Part shown: one piece after another, positions 26,706-35,709 of the stretch | How the letters are laid out: every line of letters begins with the position of its first letter | Numbering within the stretch: position 1 is the stretch's first letter | Source of the DNA: Treponema sp. | GTDB lineage: Bacteria > Spirochaetota > Spirochaetia > Treponematales > Breznakiellaceae | Length of the DNA: 51,710 nt | Assembly (NCBI GenBank): GCA_009784935.1 | Contig: WQXI01000014.1 | Coordinates: 1-51,710 of the forward strand | Reading direction: 5' to 3' | Translations under genes and position numbers: made by a program | Notes under the pieces: generated by a model | What the model was told of the DNA's origin: nothing | The model's database searches: none | Seen by the model: the letters and a program-made list of their open reading frames with translations, nothing else

Positions 26706-28958
26706 TTGCAGGTTTTAACTGATTTTAAGCATAGGTTTTCTACAGATAGATACTTTAAATTCCGCACAATAACAGTTTTGCTGTCGTTATTATTCGGCTT
26801 TTTCGCTTTTTGGCTGGGATTGTCGTTTATTTCGGCATTATCTGGAACAGGGTTTTTTCTTGTCGGCATTGGAAGGTTTTTTACCCGTTCTTTTGGATTC
26901 CTTGCTATGTTTATTCCTCTGTATTTTTGCTACGCAGCTTATATTCTGGCAGACCCGAAATGGCGGCCGGACAGGATTTTTTATCTTAACAGTTTTATTT
27001 TTCCGTTTTTAACTTTAGCAATAGGATTTGCATTTACCCGCGATTTTGAAATCCGCGCAGCTCAATTTGCGCTTTTGGACTTTACCGGAAAAACAGGTTT
27101 TAATTTATTGATAATTTTTATTACTGTAATAGAAGTAATTTTGCTGTTTTATCTCAAAAATGTTTTGTTTCCGGAAGGAAGCAGAATGCGCCGTTACAAA
27201 AATTATCTTCCTCCGCCGGAAGTCTGCGAGGAAGAAACTCAGCTGCAGTCAGAGCCGGATTCTCAGGCTGAGTTGCAGCCGCAGCCGGAAACCACAGCTG
27301 TAGTTGTGTACGAAAAACCTGTTGTCGCCTTTACTGACGAAAGTGATATTGTTTTACAAACCTCATCCGTTATGGGCGGAGGTGACAGTGAAGTTGAAGA
27401 ATTGATGGAACTTGATGATGAAGATACGTCAAAACCCGAAGATAAATTTTCCCGCGCGCTGGAAGAAGCGGAAGCTGCGGCTGCGGCGCACGGCGAACAG
27501 ATTAGGAAGAAAAACACGCATGCAGGAAGTTCGCGTTATAAAAAATATAAAGTACCTATTGATATTTTAAACGAATATCCTGACGGTGAATATTGGATTA
27601 TAGATCAAGTTACACGCGACGCGGCGGTTGCATTAAAAGAAACGCTGGAAGAATTTAAAATACAGGCAGAAGTTACCGGTATCAGAAAAGGACCTGTTAT
27701 TACAATGTTCGAAATCCTTCCGGCTCCCGGCGTAAAGCTCTCGCGAATTGTAGGTTTACAGGATAATATTGCCCTGCGTCTTGCCGCGTCTTCTGTTCGT
27801 ATTGTCGCTCCTATCCCCGGTAAACACGCTGTAGGTATCGAAGTTCCCAATGCAAAGCGAAATATTGTTTCTTTTAAGGAAATTATCGAAGGCGAACTGC
27901 AAAAACCCGGCGATAAAATGGGAATCCCTGTTGTAATGGGAAAAGATATTACAGGAGAAGCGCAGACTGTCGATCTTGTTCAAATGCCGCATTTATTGAT
28001 TGCAGGTGCAACAGGTTCGGGGAAATCAGTTTGTGTTAACGCGATTATACTTTCGATACTTTATCAGCTTCATCCAAATGAATGCAGGCTTATGCTTATT
28101 GATCCAAAAATTGTCGAACTAAAACTTTATAACGATATTCCGCATTTGCTGACGCCGGTTATTACCGAATCAAAAAAAGCGTTTCAGGCTTTGCAGTACT
28201 GCATATACGAAATGGAACGCCGTTATGCCTGCCTTGATTCTATGGGAGTGCGTGATATCCGCAGTTATAATAAGCGCATAAAAGAAAAAAATATTGCTCA
28301 GGAACATATGCCGTACATCGTTGTGATTATCGATGAGTTTGCGGATTTAATGTCTACAACAGGCAAAGAACTTGAATCTACTGTTGCGCGTCTTGCGGCA
28401 ATGAGCCGTGCAGTCGGTATTCATCTTGTGCTTGCTACCCAGCGGCCTTCTATCGATGTAATAACAGGGCTTATCAAGGCAAACATTCCAAGCCGTATCG
28501 CGTTTATGGTAGCCAGTAAAACCGACAGCCGTATTATTATCGATATGGTAGGAGCCGAAAAACTTTTGGGCAAAGGCGATATGCTGTATTCCGGCGTTGT
28601 TGATCCTTTCCCAATTCGCATGCAGGGAGCGTTTATTTCTGAAGAAGAAGTAGAAGCTGTAGTTGAGCATGTTAAAACATTCGGAGAGCCTGAATATATC
28701 GACGATGAGATTTTCTTTGAAGACGAAGAAGACGATAACGGCGCTTCGCTGTTTTCGGAAGGCGGCGATCCTTTATATGAAAAAGCGCTGGAAATCGTTA
28801 TGCAGCAGGGTAAAGCAAGCGCAAGTTATATTCAGCGAAGATTAAAAATCGGTTTTAACAGAGCGGCAAGGATAATTGATGAGATGGAATATTTAGGAGT
28901 TGTCGGTCCGGCTCATGGCAGCAAACCAAGGGAATTACTGCGCGGAATCAGCGCATAA
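26706..28958 (+). CDS. ftsK: FtsK/SpoIIIE DNA translocase
   Basis: A 750-residue membrane-anchored DNA pump that clears chromosome DNA from the division septum. The N-terminus has four or five transmembrane helices (about 20-160), followed by an acidic Glu/Gln-rich linker. The motor has Walker A GATGSGKS (about 433-441), Walker B VVIIDEFADL (about 537) and the motif RPSIDVITGLIKANIPSRIAF. A gamma winged-helix domain that reads KOPS-type sequence ends the protein (GFNRAARIIDEMEYLGVVGP). The start is TTG, with GAGG nine bases upstream. It is followed by a MoxR operon with its own start. Confidence 0.93.
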   Translation: MQVLTDFKHRFSTDRYFKFRTITVLLSLLFGFFAFWLGLSFISALSGTGFFLVGIGRFFTRSFGFLAMFIPLYFCYAAYILADPKWRPDRIFYLNSFIFPFLTLAIGFAFTRDFEIRAAQFALLDFTGKTGFNLLIIFITVIEVILLFYLKNVLFPEGSRMRRYKNYLPPPEVCEEETQLQSEPDSQAELQPQPETTAVVVYEKPVVAFTDESDIVLQTSSVMGGGDSEVEELMELDDEDTSKPEDKFSRALEEAEAAAAAHGEQIRKKNTHAGSSRYKKYKVPIDILNEYPDGEYWIIDQVTRDAAVALKETLEEFKIQAEVTGIRKGPVITMFEILPAPGVKLSRIVGLQDNIALRLAASSVRIVAPIPGKHAVGIEVPNAKRNIVSFKEIIEGELQKPGDKMGIPVVMGKDITGEAQTVDLVQMPHLLIAGATGSGKSVCVNAIILSILYQLHPNECRLMLIDPKIVELKLYNDIPHLLTPVITESKKAFQALQYCIYEMERRYACLDSMGVRDIRSYNKRIKEKNIAQEHMPYIVVIIDEFADLMSTTGKELESTVARLAAMSRAVGIHLVLATQRPSIDVITGLIKANIPSRIAFMVASKTDSRIIIDMVGAEKLLGKGDMLYSGVVDPFPIRMQGAFISEEEVEAVVEHVKTFGEPEYIDDEIFFEDEEDDNGASLFSEGGDPLYEKALEIVMQQGKASASYIQRRLKIGFNRAARIIDEMEYLGVVGPAHGSKPRELLRGISA

Positions 28959-28976
28959 TACATTAAAATAATACGG

Positions 28977-29005
28977 TTGCCCATTTTTTCTTTTTAAGCT
29001 ACCAT
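28977..29005 (+). promoter_or_regulatory. Promoter of the MoxR operon, probably leaderless
   Basis: TTGCCC (28977-28982), 17 bp, TACCAT (29000-29005). The MoxR ATG starts at 29011, six bases after the -10 box. No Shine-Dalgarno. The -10 is only a TAnnnT match. Confidence 0.5.
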
Positions 29006-29010
29006 AAATA

Positions 29011-30000
29011 ATGGATTCTAACATAAAAAGTTCGATAGACTTGCTGATAGCTAATATCAGAAACTTAATTTCTGTAGACGAAAAAAAACTGGAATATATT
29101 ATTGCCGCCCAGATTGCGGGAGGGCATGTAATTCTGGCGGATTCTCATGGGGTGGGAAAAACCTCTCTTGCACGCGCTTTGGCGCAGTCTATTAAATGGC
29201 GGCCGGAAGATTTGGCAGTTATAGGCGGCGATAAAGGCAGCAATGTCAAAATGGAAGGATTCAGCCGTATTCAATGTACTGTAGATCTTCTTCCTCAGGA
29301 CATTCTTGGGTTTAACCGTTTTATCGGACATTCCGGAGAGATGATTTTTAACAAGGGACCAGTATTTGCGCACTTTGTTTTATGCGACGAGATAAACCTG
29401 CTTACTCCAAAAACTCAAGGGAGCTTTTTTCAAGTAATGGAAGAGCAGAGCATTACCATAGAAGGCAAATTATACCGTTTAAATGATCCGTTTTTTATTA
29501 TTGCTACAATGAACTTGAAGGGAGTTCATCTGTTTCCGCTCCCTGCGCCTCAGCTTGACAGGTTTATGATTCGTCTTTCGCTTGGTTACCCGTCTGCGGA
29601 ACAGGAAACAGAAATTATCAATAAGCACGGCAAGATCGACGCGTGGGATAATTTTAAGAGCGTTATTGACAGCGCGGATTTAATCCGCTGGAAAAAAATG
29701 GTAGACGAAGTGCAAATGCATCCTGATGTTACGTCATACCTTGTTAATTGCGTAAGGTTTACCAGAATGCATCCGGATATCGAAACTCCTGCCAGTCCAA
29801 GAGCGGGTGTGCGAATATCACGTCTTGCTAAATCGCTTGCTCTCTGCCGTGGATTGGATTATGTTTCTATCGATATTATTAAAGAAATATTTATACATGC
29901 GATGGCTCATAGAATAATTACGCGTGACCCTTCTGTACCGCCCGAAACTCCGCTGACGAACATACTTAATTCGGTGCCTGTAGAGTCAAAAAGAGAATAA
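29011..30000 (+). CDS. MoxR-family AAA+ ATPase
   Basis: A 329-residue AAA+ ATPase of the MoxR group, which acts as a chaperone for folding or assembly of VWA or membrane complexes. Walker A ADSHGVGKTSL (about 43-53), Walker B CDEIN (about 126) and a sensor region ATMNLKGVHLFPLP followed by LDRF are visible. It begins an operon with a DUF58 protein, a transglutaminase-like membrane protein and a PQQ-repeat lipoprotein, a common arrangement in which the ATPase and DUF58 work together on the cell envelope. The ATG has no Shine-Dalgarno. Confidence 0.9.
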   Translation: MDSNIKSSIDLLIANIRNLISVDEKKLEYIIAAQIAGGHVILADSHGVGKTSLARALAQSIKWRPEDLAVIGGDKGSNVKMEGFSRIQCTVDLLPQDILGFNRFIGHSGEMIFNKGPVFAHFVLCDEINLLTPKTQGSFFQVMEEQSITIEGKLYRLNDPFFIIATMNLKGVHLFPLPAPQLDRFMIRLSLGYPSAEQETEIINKHGKIDAWDNFKSVIDSADLIRWKKMVDEVQMHPDVTSYLVNCVRFTRMHPDIETPASPRAGVRISRLAKSLALCRGLDYVSIDIIKEIFIHAMAHRIITRDPSVPPETPLTNILNSVPVESKRE

Positions 30001-30002
30001 TA

Positions 30003-31310
30003 ATGCCCCGGTTTCGGCTTTTCTTTACGCCTCTTGGCGGCGCTGTTTTAGTAATTTCGGCTGCCGGATTAATACGCGCGCTTAGTAATCGTAATTCGTA
30101 CGAAATTGTTTTGGCTTCTGCTGCGCTTCTCCTTCTCCTTCTTCTTGGAATTATCGGCATGTGGAAATCCAAAAAATTAATTTCGATGACGCCTGCATGG
30201 AAAACGCCGTCTCCGATGACAGCTGTGTCATGGTCTTCTCAAACAGGAAAAGAAACAGTTGTCTCAGGTTTGGATGGAAATATACCGTTATTTTTTAGGC
30301 TGCATTTTTTTATCAAGGGAAAGTTTTTAACCGGAGGTTTGCCTTCTAGCAAGAAAAGTGATTACCCGGTGCTGACAGAAACTTCTGTTAAGAACGGAGA
30401 AACTACTGCGCAGATACCTCTCGAATTTTTTATGTCCGGTGTTTTTAACGGCAGCGGGTACTGCAAGTTATGCGATATATTCGGGTTTTTTGCATTCTGG
30501 TGCAGTCCGCCGCAGAGCAGAATAATTAATGTAAGAAGCGCGCCCTGTTACGGGGACATAATTAAAATTAACGCGCAGACAGGAGCAGAAGACCAGCGCA
30601 ATAAACCTGCCGCGGATATTGAACGTTATTATATGAGAGAATACGCGCCCGGAGACAGGTTTCGTGACATTAACTGGAAAAGCTCAGAAAAAATTGACAC
30701 GCTTATAACCCGTATTTCTACAGACAATCAGGAAAAGGTCAGCCGTCTGGAAGTATATTTTAGAAATTACGGCAGCGCTGACGCTTCTATGGAAGCTCTC
30801 TGGCTTTTAGACCGCGCCAAGGCAAGGCTTTCATTTTTTTTACGCACTCTAATGGAGCAGAATGCTTCTTTTATTTTTGATATCCGTACTGCAAGCAGCA
30901 ATGCTGCAGGCAGTGCCGCCGCAGGCAGCTGGGAAATTCAAAATCTTGATGAGCTTGATTTATTTTTTGATGAGCTCGCAGGGCTTTCTTTTGTTTTACC
31001 GCAGCAGGAGAGCGCTGTCTCTGATAGAGCGGCTTCCGGCGCAGCCGCAGGAGATGTTTATGTGTTTTCTACCGCCTGCGATTCGGGACTGCAGGGTTTT
31101 CTTCTTGCCAATACTCACAAAACAGTAAACCTTTTTATCGTGCAGCCTGCAGAAAATAAAAAAGATGCAGAAGCCGAATATCTTTCTCTTTCTGAATTTG
31201 CTTTTAGGGGGAATGACACCGCTGTTCGTTTTATTAATCCCGGAAAAGTAAAACCGCTGGCAGTACGCACAAACAAAATGGAAGTTTTTAATGCGGGGAT
31301 AAAGATATGA
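30003..31310 (+). CDS. DUF58 domain protein, membrane-anchored
   Basis: A 435-residue protein with two transmembrane helices at the N-terminus (about 10-52), then a beta-rich domain and the DUF58 signature REYAPGDRFRDINWKSS (about residue 214). DUF58 proteins carry a VWA-like fold and partner MoxR ATPases. The start lies three bases after the MoxR stop, and the end overlaps the next gene by four bases. Its function is unknown; the operon context suggests envelope assembly. Confidence 0.88.
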   Translation: MPRFRLFFTPLGGAVLVISAAGLIRALSNRNSYEIVLASAALLLLLLLGIIGMWKSKKLISMTPAWKTPSPMTAVSWSSQTGKETVVSGLDGNIPLFFRLHFFIKGKFLTGGLPSSKKSDYPVLTETSVKNGETTAQIPLEFFMSGVFNGSGYCKLCDIFGFFAFWCSPPQSRIINVRSAPCYGDIIKINAQTGAEDQRNKPAADIERYYMREYAPGDRFRDINWKSSEKIDTLITRISTDNQEKVSRLEVYFRNYGSADASMEALWLLDRAKARLSFFLRTLMEQNASFIFDIRTASSNAAGSAAAGSWEIQNLDELDLFFDELAGLSFVLPQQESAVSDRAASGAAAGDVYVFSTACDSGLQGFLLANTHKTVNLFIVQPAENKKDAEAEYLSLSEFAFRGNDTAVRFINPGKVKPLAVRTNKMEVFNAGIKI

Positions 31311-33595
31311 AAAATTCTCATATAAAAAATACTTCTGTAAAAAAATCTTCTATAGCGTTATTCTGCCTGCGGCTGTTTCTGTATTTTAGCGTAATTGTAA
31401 TTATTTTTATTCATCCGGGTGTTTCTGTCGCCTTTGACCGCATTGGTATTATCCAATGGTTCTTTATTATTCCTTTAATGGCAGTTGCAGCTTTTATTCC
31501 TGAGCATGTTTTAAAGCCAAAACGCAAACTTATAACGATTGGATTATTATTCATAGTGCTTTCGTCATTTGCAGGCAGAATAGGTATTGGTTTAATATTA
31601 CAGTTTGCTATTGCAGCTCTGGTAAGTTATGCTCTTACAAGTATTTTATTCCGTTACCCGCAATGGGGAAAGTTTGCTTCGATAGAGCCTTTCTTTTTGG
31701 CATGGGTGTCTCTGCGCCTTCTTTCGCTCTCTCGCTCCGGCGAAGAAATTGCAGGGCAGAGCGCTGTGCTCACACAATTTATTTTGGTATGGACAGCTGT
31801 TATCTTTCTGCTTCATTGCGCAGTAATTTACTTTTGCCTCTATCCGCAAAGCCGCGCCGGAGTTTATAAAGAGGGTGCAGCCTTTTTCGCCGGAGCGGCA
31901 GGCGCATTGGTTCTTTTGCTTCTTATTCTTCCTGTAGATTTTATTCGCAATACAATCGTAGAAAATCTTGTTTCGGAAAGAGTACCAGAAATTATCAGGC
32001 CGTCAGAAACGGATCGTGATCTTACTATGAGAAGAACAGGGCGCAATACTATTCCCGGAAGCAGAAACAGAAGTTCTGAGCTGCGCGGAGTTTCGGAACA
32101 CAATTGGCAGGGCAGTTCTGACGGTTCTGATGAAAGCCGTCAGTATATGATTAAGGTAGTCGCCTCAGAAATTGAACCTGTCTACATGGGCGAATCATTT
32201 CGCGGTCATCTCGATCCTGTTTTGGGTTTTCAGTTAAGCGCGGATGAGCCGTTAAATGAATTAATACGCCAAAGGCTGTTTATAACATGGTCAAATAATG
32301 AACGTGAGCGCGATCTTGATAGAAAAAGAACCGAAGTTTTTTCGCTCTCTACTTTACAGCAAAAATATCTGCCGTACCGTCCTGTTGTTGTTGATCCGAC
32401 AATATTAAACGAAGACGCAGGTCCGCTCAGATATATTCATCAGGTTGTATCAAGTATGCACATTGGCGATCCTCTTTATCTTGTTAATGAGCCGACCCGT
32501 TTATTAACAAATCATGAAAAATCTATGCTTGCATCGTATCTGGAAGTGCCGCTGGAAGAAAACGACAGAGAAATATTTAGGGTTTATTTAAATAATGCAT
32601 TAAAAGAATGGCAGACTAACCGGAACTCGATTATTAGAAACGATTTTTATTTAAGAATGTTTGTTCCGGAGACATCCGGCAATGAATATCTGGAGATAAT
32701 CCTTGCGCTGCTCACAGGTTTTTCTCAATTCCAGTATAATTTAAACCCTGATGATTTTTCTGTCGCTGCCTTAAAGGAATTCCTTTTTGAGACAAAAGAA
32801 GGTGATTGTGTTGAGTTTTCCAATTCTCTCGCGTTATTGGGGCGGCTGGCAGGTATTCCTTCGCGTGTTGTAACAGGGTACATGGCTTCTGAACAGCTTC
32901 AGACTCAAGCGCACCAGCGTGGGCTTGCCGTTTTACGCAATGGTATCCCTGCATTGCAAAAATTTCCGTTTGAGAACTTGTACCTGATAACAAATCTTCA
33001 TTCTCATTCGTGGACACAGTTTTATATACCTAATTACGGCTGGCTGGATTTTGAAGCGACTTCCTTTTCTATACCTCCCGAAGGCATGGGGGATTTTAAC
33101 AATTGGGATGTCGTTATTCCAATACTCGATAAGAACAGAACATTATCGCAGGTTAGAAAATTCCCATGGAGAGCAGTAGGAAGAGCATTGTTAACACTAG
33201 CTTTGCTTGCCGTTATCTGCGCGTACATGCTTCGTTATATCCGAGAATTGATTCTTTACATGGGGACACAAAGAGGCAGCGTTAGGGTGCGTGCGCGCTC
33301 GCTTTACCTATTGCTTCTTGCGCGTTTAGCTGCAGAAGGAAAACCAATAAAACCGGCATCAAAGACCGCGCATGAATATTCAGAACTATTTGCAGAGGGA
33401 GAGCCGCTTTTTGTGCCATTCGCGGATTTATACTCTGAGTTAAGATGGCGGCAGTTTACAGACAAAACAGAAGCAGATAAACGCTTTGAACAGTTAACGA
33501 TTGAGTATCAAAACATACTTAATGCCGTTCGCCGCCGCGGATTACATAATACCGTAAAACGCATATTTAGCTTAAGAGGACTAGCATATTTATGA
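31307..33595 (+). CDS. Transglutaminase-like membrane protein
   Basis: A 762-residue protein. About six transmembrane helices fill residues 12-215, followed by a periplasmic part with a transglutaminase fold. The catalytic triad is Cys in EGDCVEF (about residue 502), His in LHSHSWTQF (about 566) and Asp in GWLDFEAT (about 579). A C-terminal helix and DUF4129-like segment end the protein. It resembles the TgpA/DUF3488 group associated with MoxR-DUF58 operons. Starts with an ATGA overlap and ends with one, so three proteins of this operon are translationally coupled. Confidence 0.88.
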   Translation: MKNSHIKNTSVKKSSIALFCLRLFLYFSVIVIIFIHPGVSVAFDRIGIIQWFFIIPLMAVAAFIPEHVLKPKRKLITIGLLFIVLSSFAGRIGIGLILQFAIAALVSYALTSILFRYPQWGKFASIEPFFLAWVSLRLLSLSRSGEEIAGQSAVLTQFILVWTAVIFLLHCAVIYFCLYPQSRAGVYKEGAAFFAGAAGALVLLLLILPVDFIRNTIVENLVSERVPEIIRPSETDRDLTMRRTGRNTIPGSRNRSSELRGVSEHNWQGSSDGSDESRQYMIKVVASEIEPVYMGESFRGHLDPVLGFQLSADEPLNELIRQRLFITWSNNERERDLDRKRTEVFSLSTLQQKYLPYRPVVVDPTILNEDAGPLRYIHQVVSSMHIGDPLYLVNEPTRLLTNHEKSMLASYLEVPLEENDREIFRVYLNNALKEWQTNRNSIIRNDFYLRMFVPETSGNEYLEIILALLTGFSQFQYNLNPDDFSVAALKEFLFETKEGDCVEFSNSLALLGRLAGIPSRVVTGYMASEQLQTQAHQRGLAVLRNGIPALQKFPFENLYLITNLHSHSWTQFYIPNYGWLDFEATSFSIPPEGMGDFNNWDVVIPILDKNRTLSQVRKFPWRAVGRALLTLALLAVICAYMLRYIRELILYMGTQRGSVRVRARSLYLLLLARLAAEGKPIKPASKTAHEYSELFAEGEPLFVPFADLYSELRWRQFTDKTEADKRFEQLTIEYQNILNAVRRRGLHNTVKRIFSLRGLAYL

Positions 33596-34929
33596 TGAAT
33601 AATCGGAATTACCTCACACAGGGGCACAGAGGCACAGAGTCCACAAAGAAAGATAAGAGGGTTAAAGGTGGTTTTCATTGTTCAATATTAATATTTCCCT
33701 CCGTGCTCTCAGTGTCTTTGTGTCTCCGTGTGATATTCTTCAGCTTAATTCTTCTGTTATGTACCTGTTCGCGGAACAATGACTGGGTACAGTTCCGCGG
33801 CGAAGGCGGACGCGGCGTCAGCTCTTCGCGTATCTCGCCGCCTCTAGGTCTGCGCTGGAAAATAAATCTGCAGTCAGGCGATGAAAAAATCAGCGCGCTT
33901 AACCCGCCTGTTGTTATCGGGGATACGATTTATTTTGGTTCCGATGACGGCAATTTTTACGCATTGGATGTACAAAGCGGGTTTATGAGATGGGTATTTA
34001 AAAGCGGCGCAGAGATCAATTCGATCCCGTTTGCAGATAAGGATCAAGTGTACTTTGGCAGCAAAGACGGAAAACTTTACGCATTGTCATTAAAAACAGG
34101 GCAGGAAAACTGGAGTTTCAGTACAAGGAGCGAAATTAATACGCAGGTTCAGCGGTACGGAGATTATATTATTTTTGTCGGAGACGCAGACGCAATTTAT
34201 TTTCTTTCGCCTAATGGAGAGGAAAAATTCAGAATTCACAATCCCGGCTGGTATCATTTTACTTTTCTTATAGCTGACGGCATAATGTACTTTGCAACAG
34301 GTCCCAGAACAGAACTTATAGGTCCATATGATATAGAAAAAAGAGAATTTCTCTGGTGGCTGGATTACCACAATATGAACGCCTCGTGGTATTCTTTTTC
34401 TGCGATACGCCAAGATTTATTATACATGGGAACAGCCGGTCTTTATTGGGAAGGAATAGTTCTGGGTTACCACGCCTTTAACCGTCATACGGGTGAGATG
34501 GTCTGGAGCCAATATAACGAAGCAAAATTAAATTTTAGTGACTTTTATGATCTTTATGAATTCTTTGAACGTAACATGCATATTCTGGACTTTATGGCGC
34601 CGACTATATGGAAGGATTTTGTTATTTTTACAGGCGGCGATCGCGCAGCCCGCGCGTTTGACGCAAATACGGGAGAACTGCGCTGGGAACAATTATTTGA
34701 TACGCCTATAAGTTCCGCTCCTACCATTGCAGACGGCTATGTATATTTTGGCATTCTTGGGGATGACTTTAATCCGCCCAAACTGGTGTGTATTTCTGCA
34801 AGAGACGGAAAACTCCTCTGGGAGATGGAGACAGACGGCGCTATTTTATCTGCTCCTGTAATAACAGGAAAAAGAGTCATTTTTGGCACTGATAAAAGCG
34901 TTTTCTATATTTTAGAGCAAATCTTTTAG
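33592..34929 (+). CDS. PQQ-repeat beta-propeller lipoprotein with repeat-derived N-terminus
   Basis: A 445-residue protein in this start model. The mature domain is a beta propeller with repeated blades of the type GDTIYFGSDDGNFYALD, VYFGSKDGKLYALS and VIFGTDKSVFYIL, resembling BamB or PQQ-like proteins. A hydrophobic stretch and LCTC with the likely lipid cysteine at 59 make it a lipoprotein. The first 47 residues (HRGTESTKKDKR and LSVSLCLRV) are the translation of a dispersed palindromic DNA repeat. In-frame GTG codons at 33703, 33712 and 33730 could be the true starts, giving an ordinary-length signal peptide. The start overlaps the transglutaminase stop by four bases. Confidence 0.8.
   Translation: MMNNRNYLTQGHRGTESTKKDKRVKGGFHCSILIFPSVLSVSLCLRVIFFSLILLLCTCSRNNDWVQFRGEGGRGVSSSRISPPLGLRWKINLQSGDEKISALNPPVVIGDTIYFGSDDGNFYALDVQSGFMRWVFKSGAEINSIPFADKDQVYFGSKDGKLYALSLKTGQENWSFSTRSEINTQVQRYGDYIIFVGDADAIYFLSPNGEEKFRIHNPGWYHFTFLIADGIMYFATGPRTELIGPYDIEKREFLWWLDYHNMNASWYSFSAIRQDLLYMGTAGLYWEGIVLGYHAFNRHTGEMVWSQYNEAKLNFSDFYDLYEFFERNMHILDFMAPTIWKDFVIFTGGDRAARAFDANTGELRWEQLFDTPISSAPTIADGYVYFGILGDDFNPPKLVCISARDGKLLWEMETDGAILSAPVITGKRVIFGTDKSVFYILEQIF
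33615..33732 (+). repeat. Dispersed palindromic repeat (HRGTE-type) inside the lipoprotein gene
   Basis: Left arm 33615-33648 (CACACAGGGGCACAGAGGCA start) and right arm 33699-33732 are roughly inverted copies of each other, mostly GGCACAGAG and CTCTxxGTGTCTxTGTG motifs. When translated such repeats read HRGTE or LCVSV-like phrases, as is seen in many bacterial genomes. It lies at the 5' end of the propeller lipoprotein gene and contributes to its signal peptide. Confidence 0.75.
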
Positions 34930-34959
34930 TTGACATTATCTAAATTACAGGGTTAAAAT
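34930..34959 (+). promoter_or_regulatory. Promoter of the 35-kb lipoprotein gene
   Basis: TTGACA (34930-34935), 18 bp, TAAAAT (34954-34959), overlapping the stop codon of the propeller gene. AAGGAG precedes the next ATG. Confidence 0.7.
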
Positions 34960-35007
34960 ACCGTTAACAGAATGTTTTTCTGTAATAATCACATAAGGAG
35001 AATTTTT

Positions 35008-35601
35008 ATGAAAAAATTCAAAGGTCTTTTGGCAATTCTTGTTGTGTTTGTCCTTGTAGGCGGATGCGCAAGCGTTCCATTAATAAAAATGGATGAATTT
35101 ATTGTTGACTTATCATTACTAGCAGCAGTCAGAAATGCGCAGCCCTGTGCTACAGCAGTATATGCTGATGTTATAATGATCGATCTTACTCCCGCATTAC
35201 CGGATAATATTGACTACGGGCATTTTAACCGCATGCTCATTAAACTCGATTTCTTTGATATAAACGGCAGACCTGTAAGACATGACAATGATACAGCCAT
35301 GATTTCTCTGTATTACGATTTATCCCTGTGGGGACAAAATGATGCCGCCGGTAAAGAACTTTTTGACAGAGGCGGAGACCCTGGACCAAATGTCGGCAAT
35401 CAGGCGCAAAAACAGTTTAACGTAATGGGTACTTGGGGTAATGTTCATACAATGGGTTGTATGATTATGCTTACAAAAAGACCGCAAGGGCTTCTTATTC
35501 AGACAGCAGGACAGCCAAGAGGTGTAAGATTTATTGAATTAAAGCAGTTGATTTTCTATAACGACGAAGTTGTTGAATATGATGACGGAGAACGCATGTA
35601 A
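35008..35601 (+). CDS. Putative lipoprotein, unknown function
   Basis: A 197-residue protein with signal peptide MKKFKGLLAILVVFVLVGGC, lipobox VGGC and cysteine 20. The mature part reads as a mixed beta protein (YGHFNRMLIKLDFFDINGRPV, GTWGNVHTMGCMIMLTKRPQG). No family recognised. AAGGAG seven bases before the ATG at 35008 fixes the start; the in-frame start 36 bases upstream lacks one. It has its own promoter and terminator, so it is monocistronic, and converges with the binding-protein gene of the second ABC importer. Confidence 0.8.
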   Translation: MKKFKGLLAILVVFVLVGGCASVPLIKMDEFIVDLSLLAAVRNAQPCATAVYADVIMIDLTPALPDNIDYGHFNRMLIKLDFFDINGRPVRHDNDTAMISLYYDLSLWGQNDAAGKELFDRGGDPGPNVGNQAQKQFNVMGTWGNVHTMGCMIMLTKRPQGLLIQTAGQPRGVRFIELKQLIFYNDEVVEYDDGERM

Positions 35602-35619
35602 TGGTAATTCATTTTACCT

Positions 35620-35652
35620 AAAAAAAAGACCGGCAGTGCCGGTCTTTTTTTT
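35620..35652. terminator. Bidirectional intrinsic terminator
   Basis: An 8-bp GC-rich stem (35627-35634 with 35638-35645, AGT loop) flanked by A-run and T-run. It can end both the lipoprotein mRNA (plus) and the sugar-binding lipoprotein mRNA (minus). Confidence 0.93.
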
Positions 35653-35709
35653 GCCTTAATCAAAAGTTTTTATTCAACCTTTCGATTTAGCTTTCTCGAT
35701 TTGTTCTCG

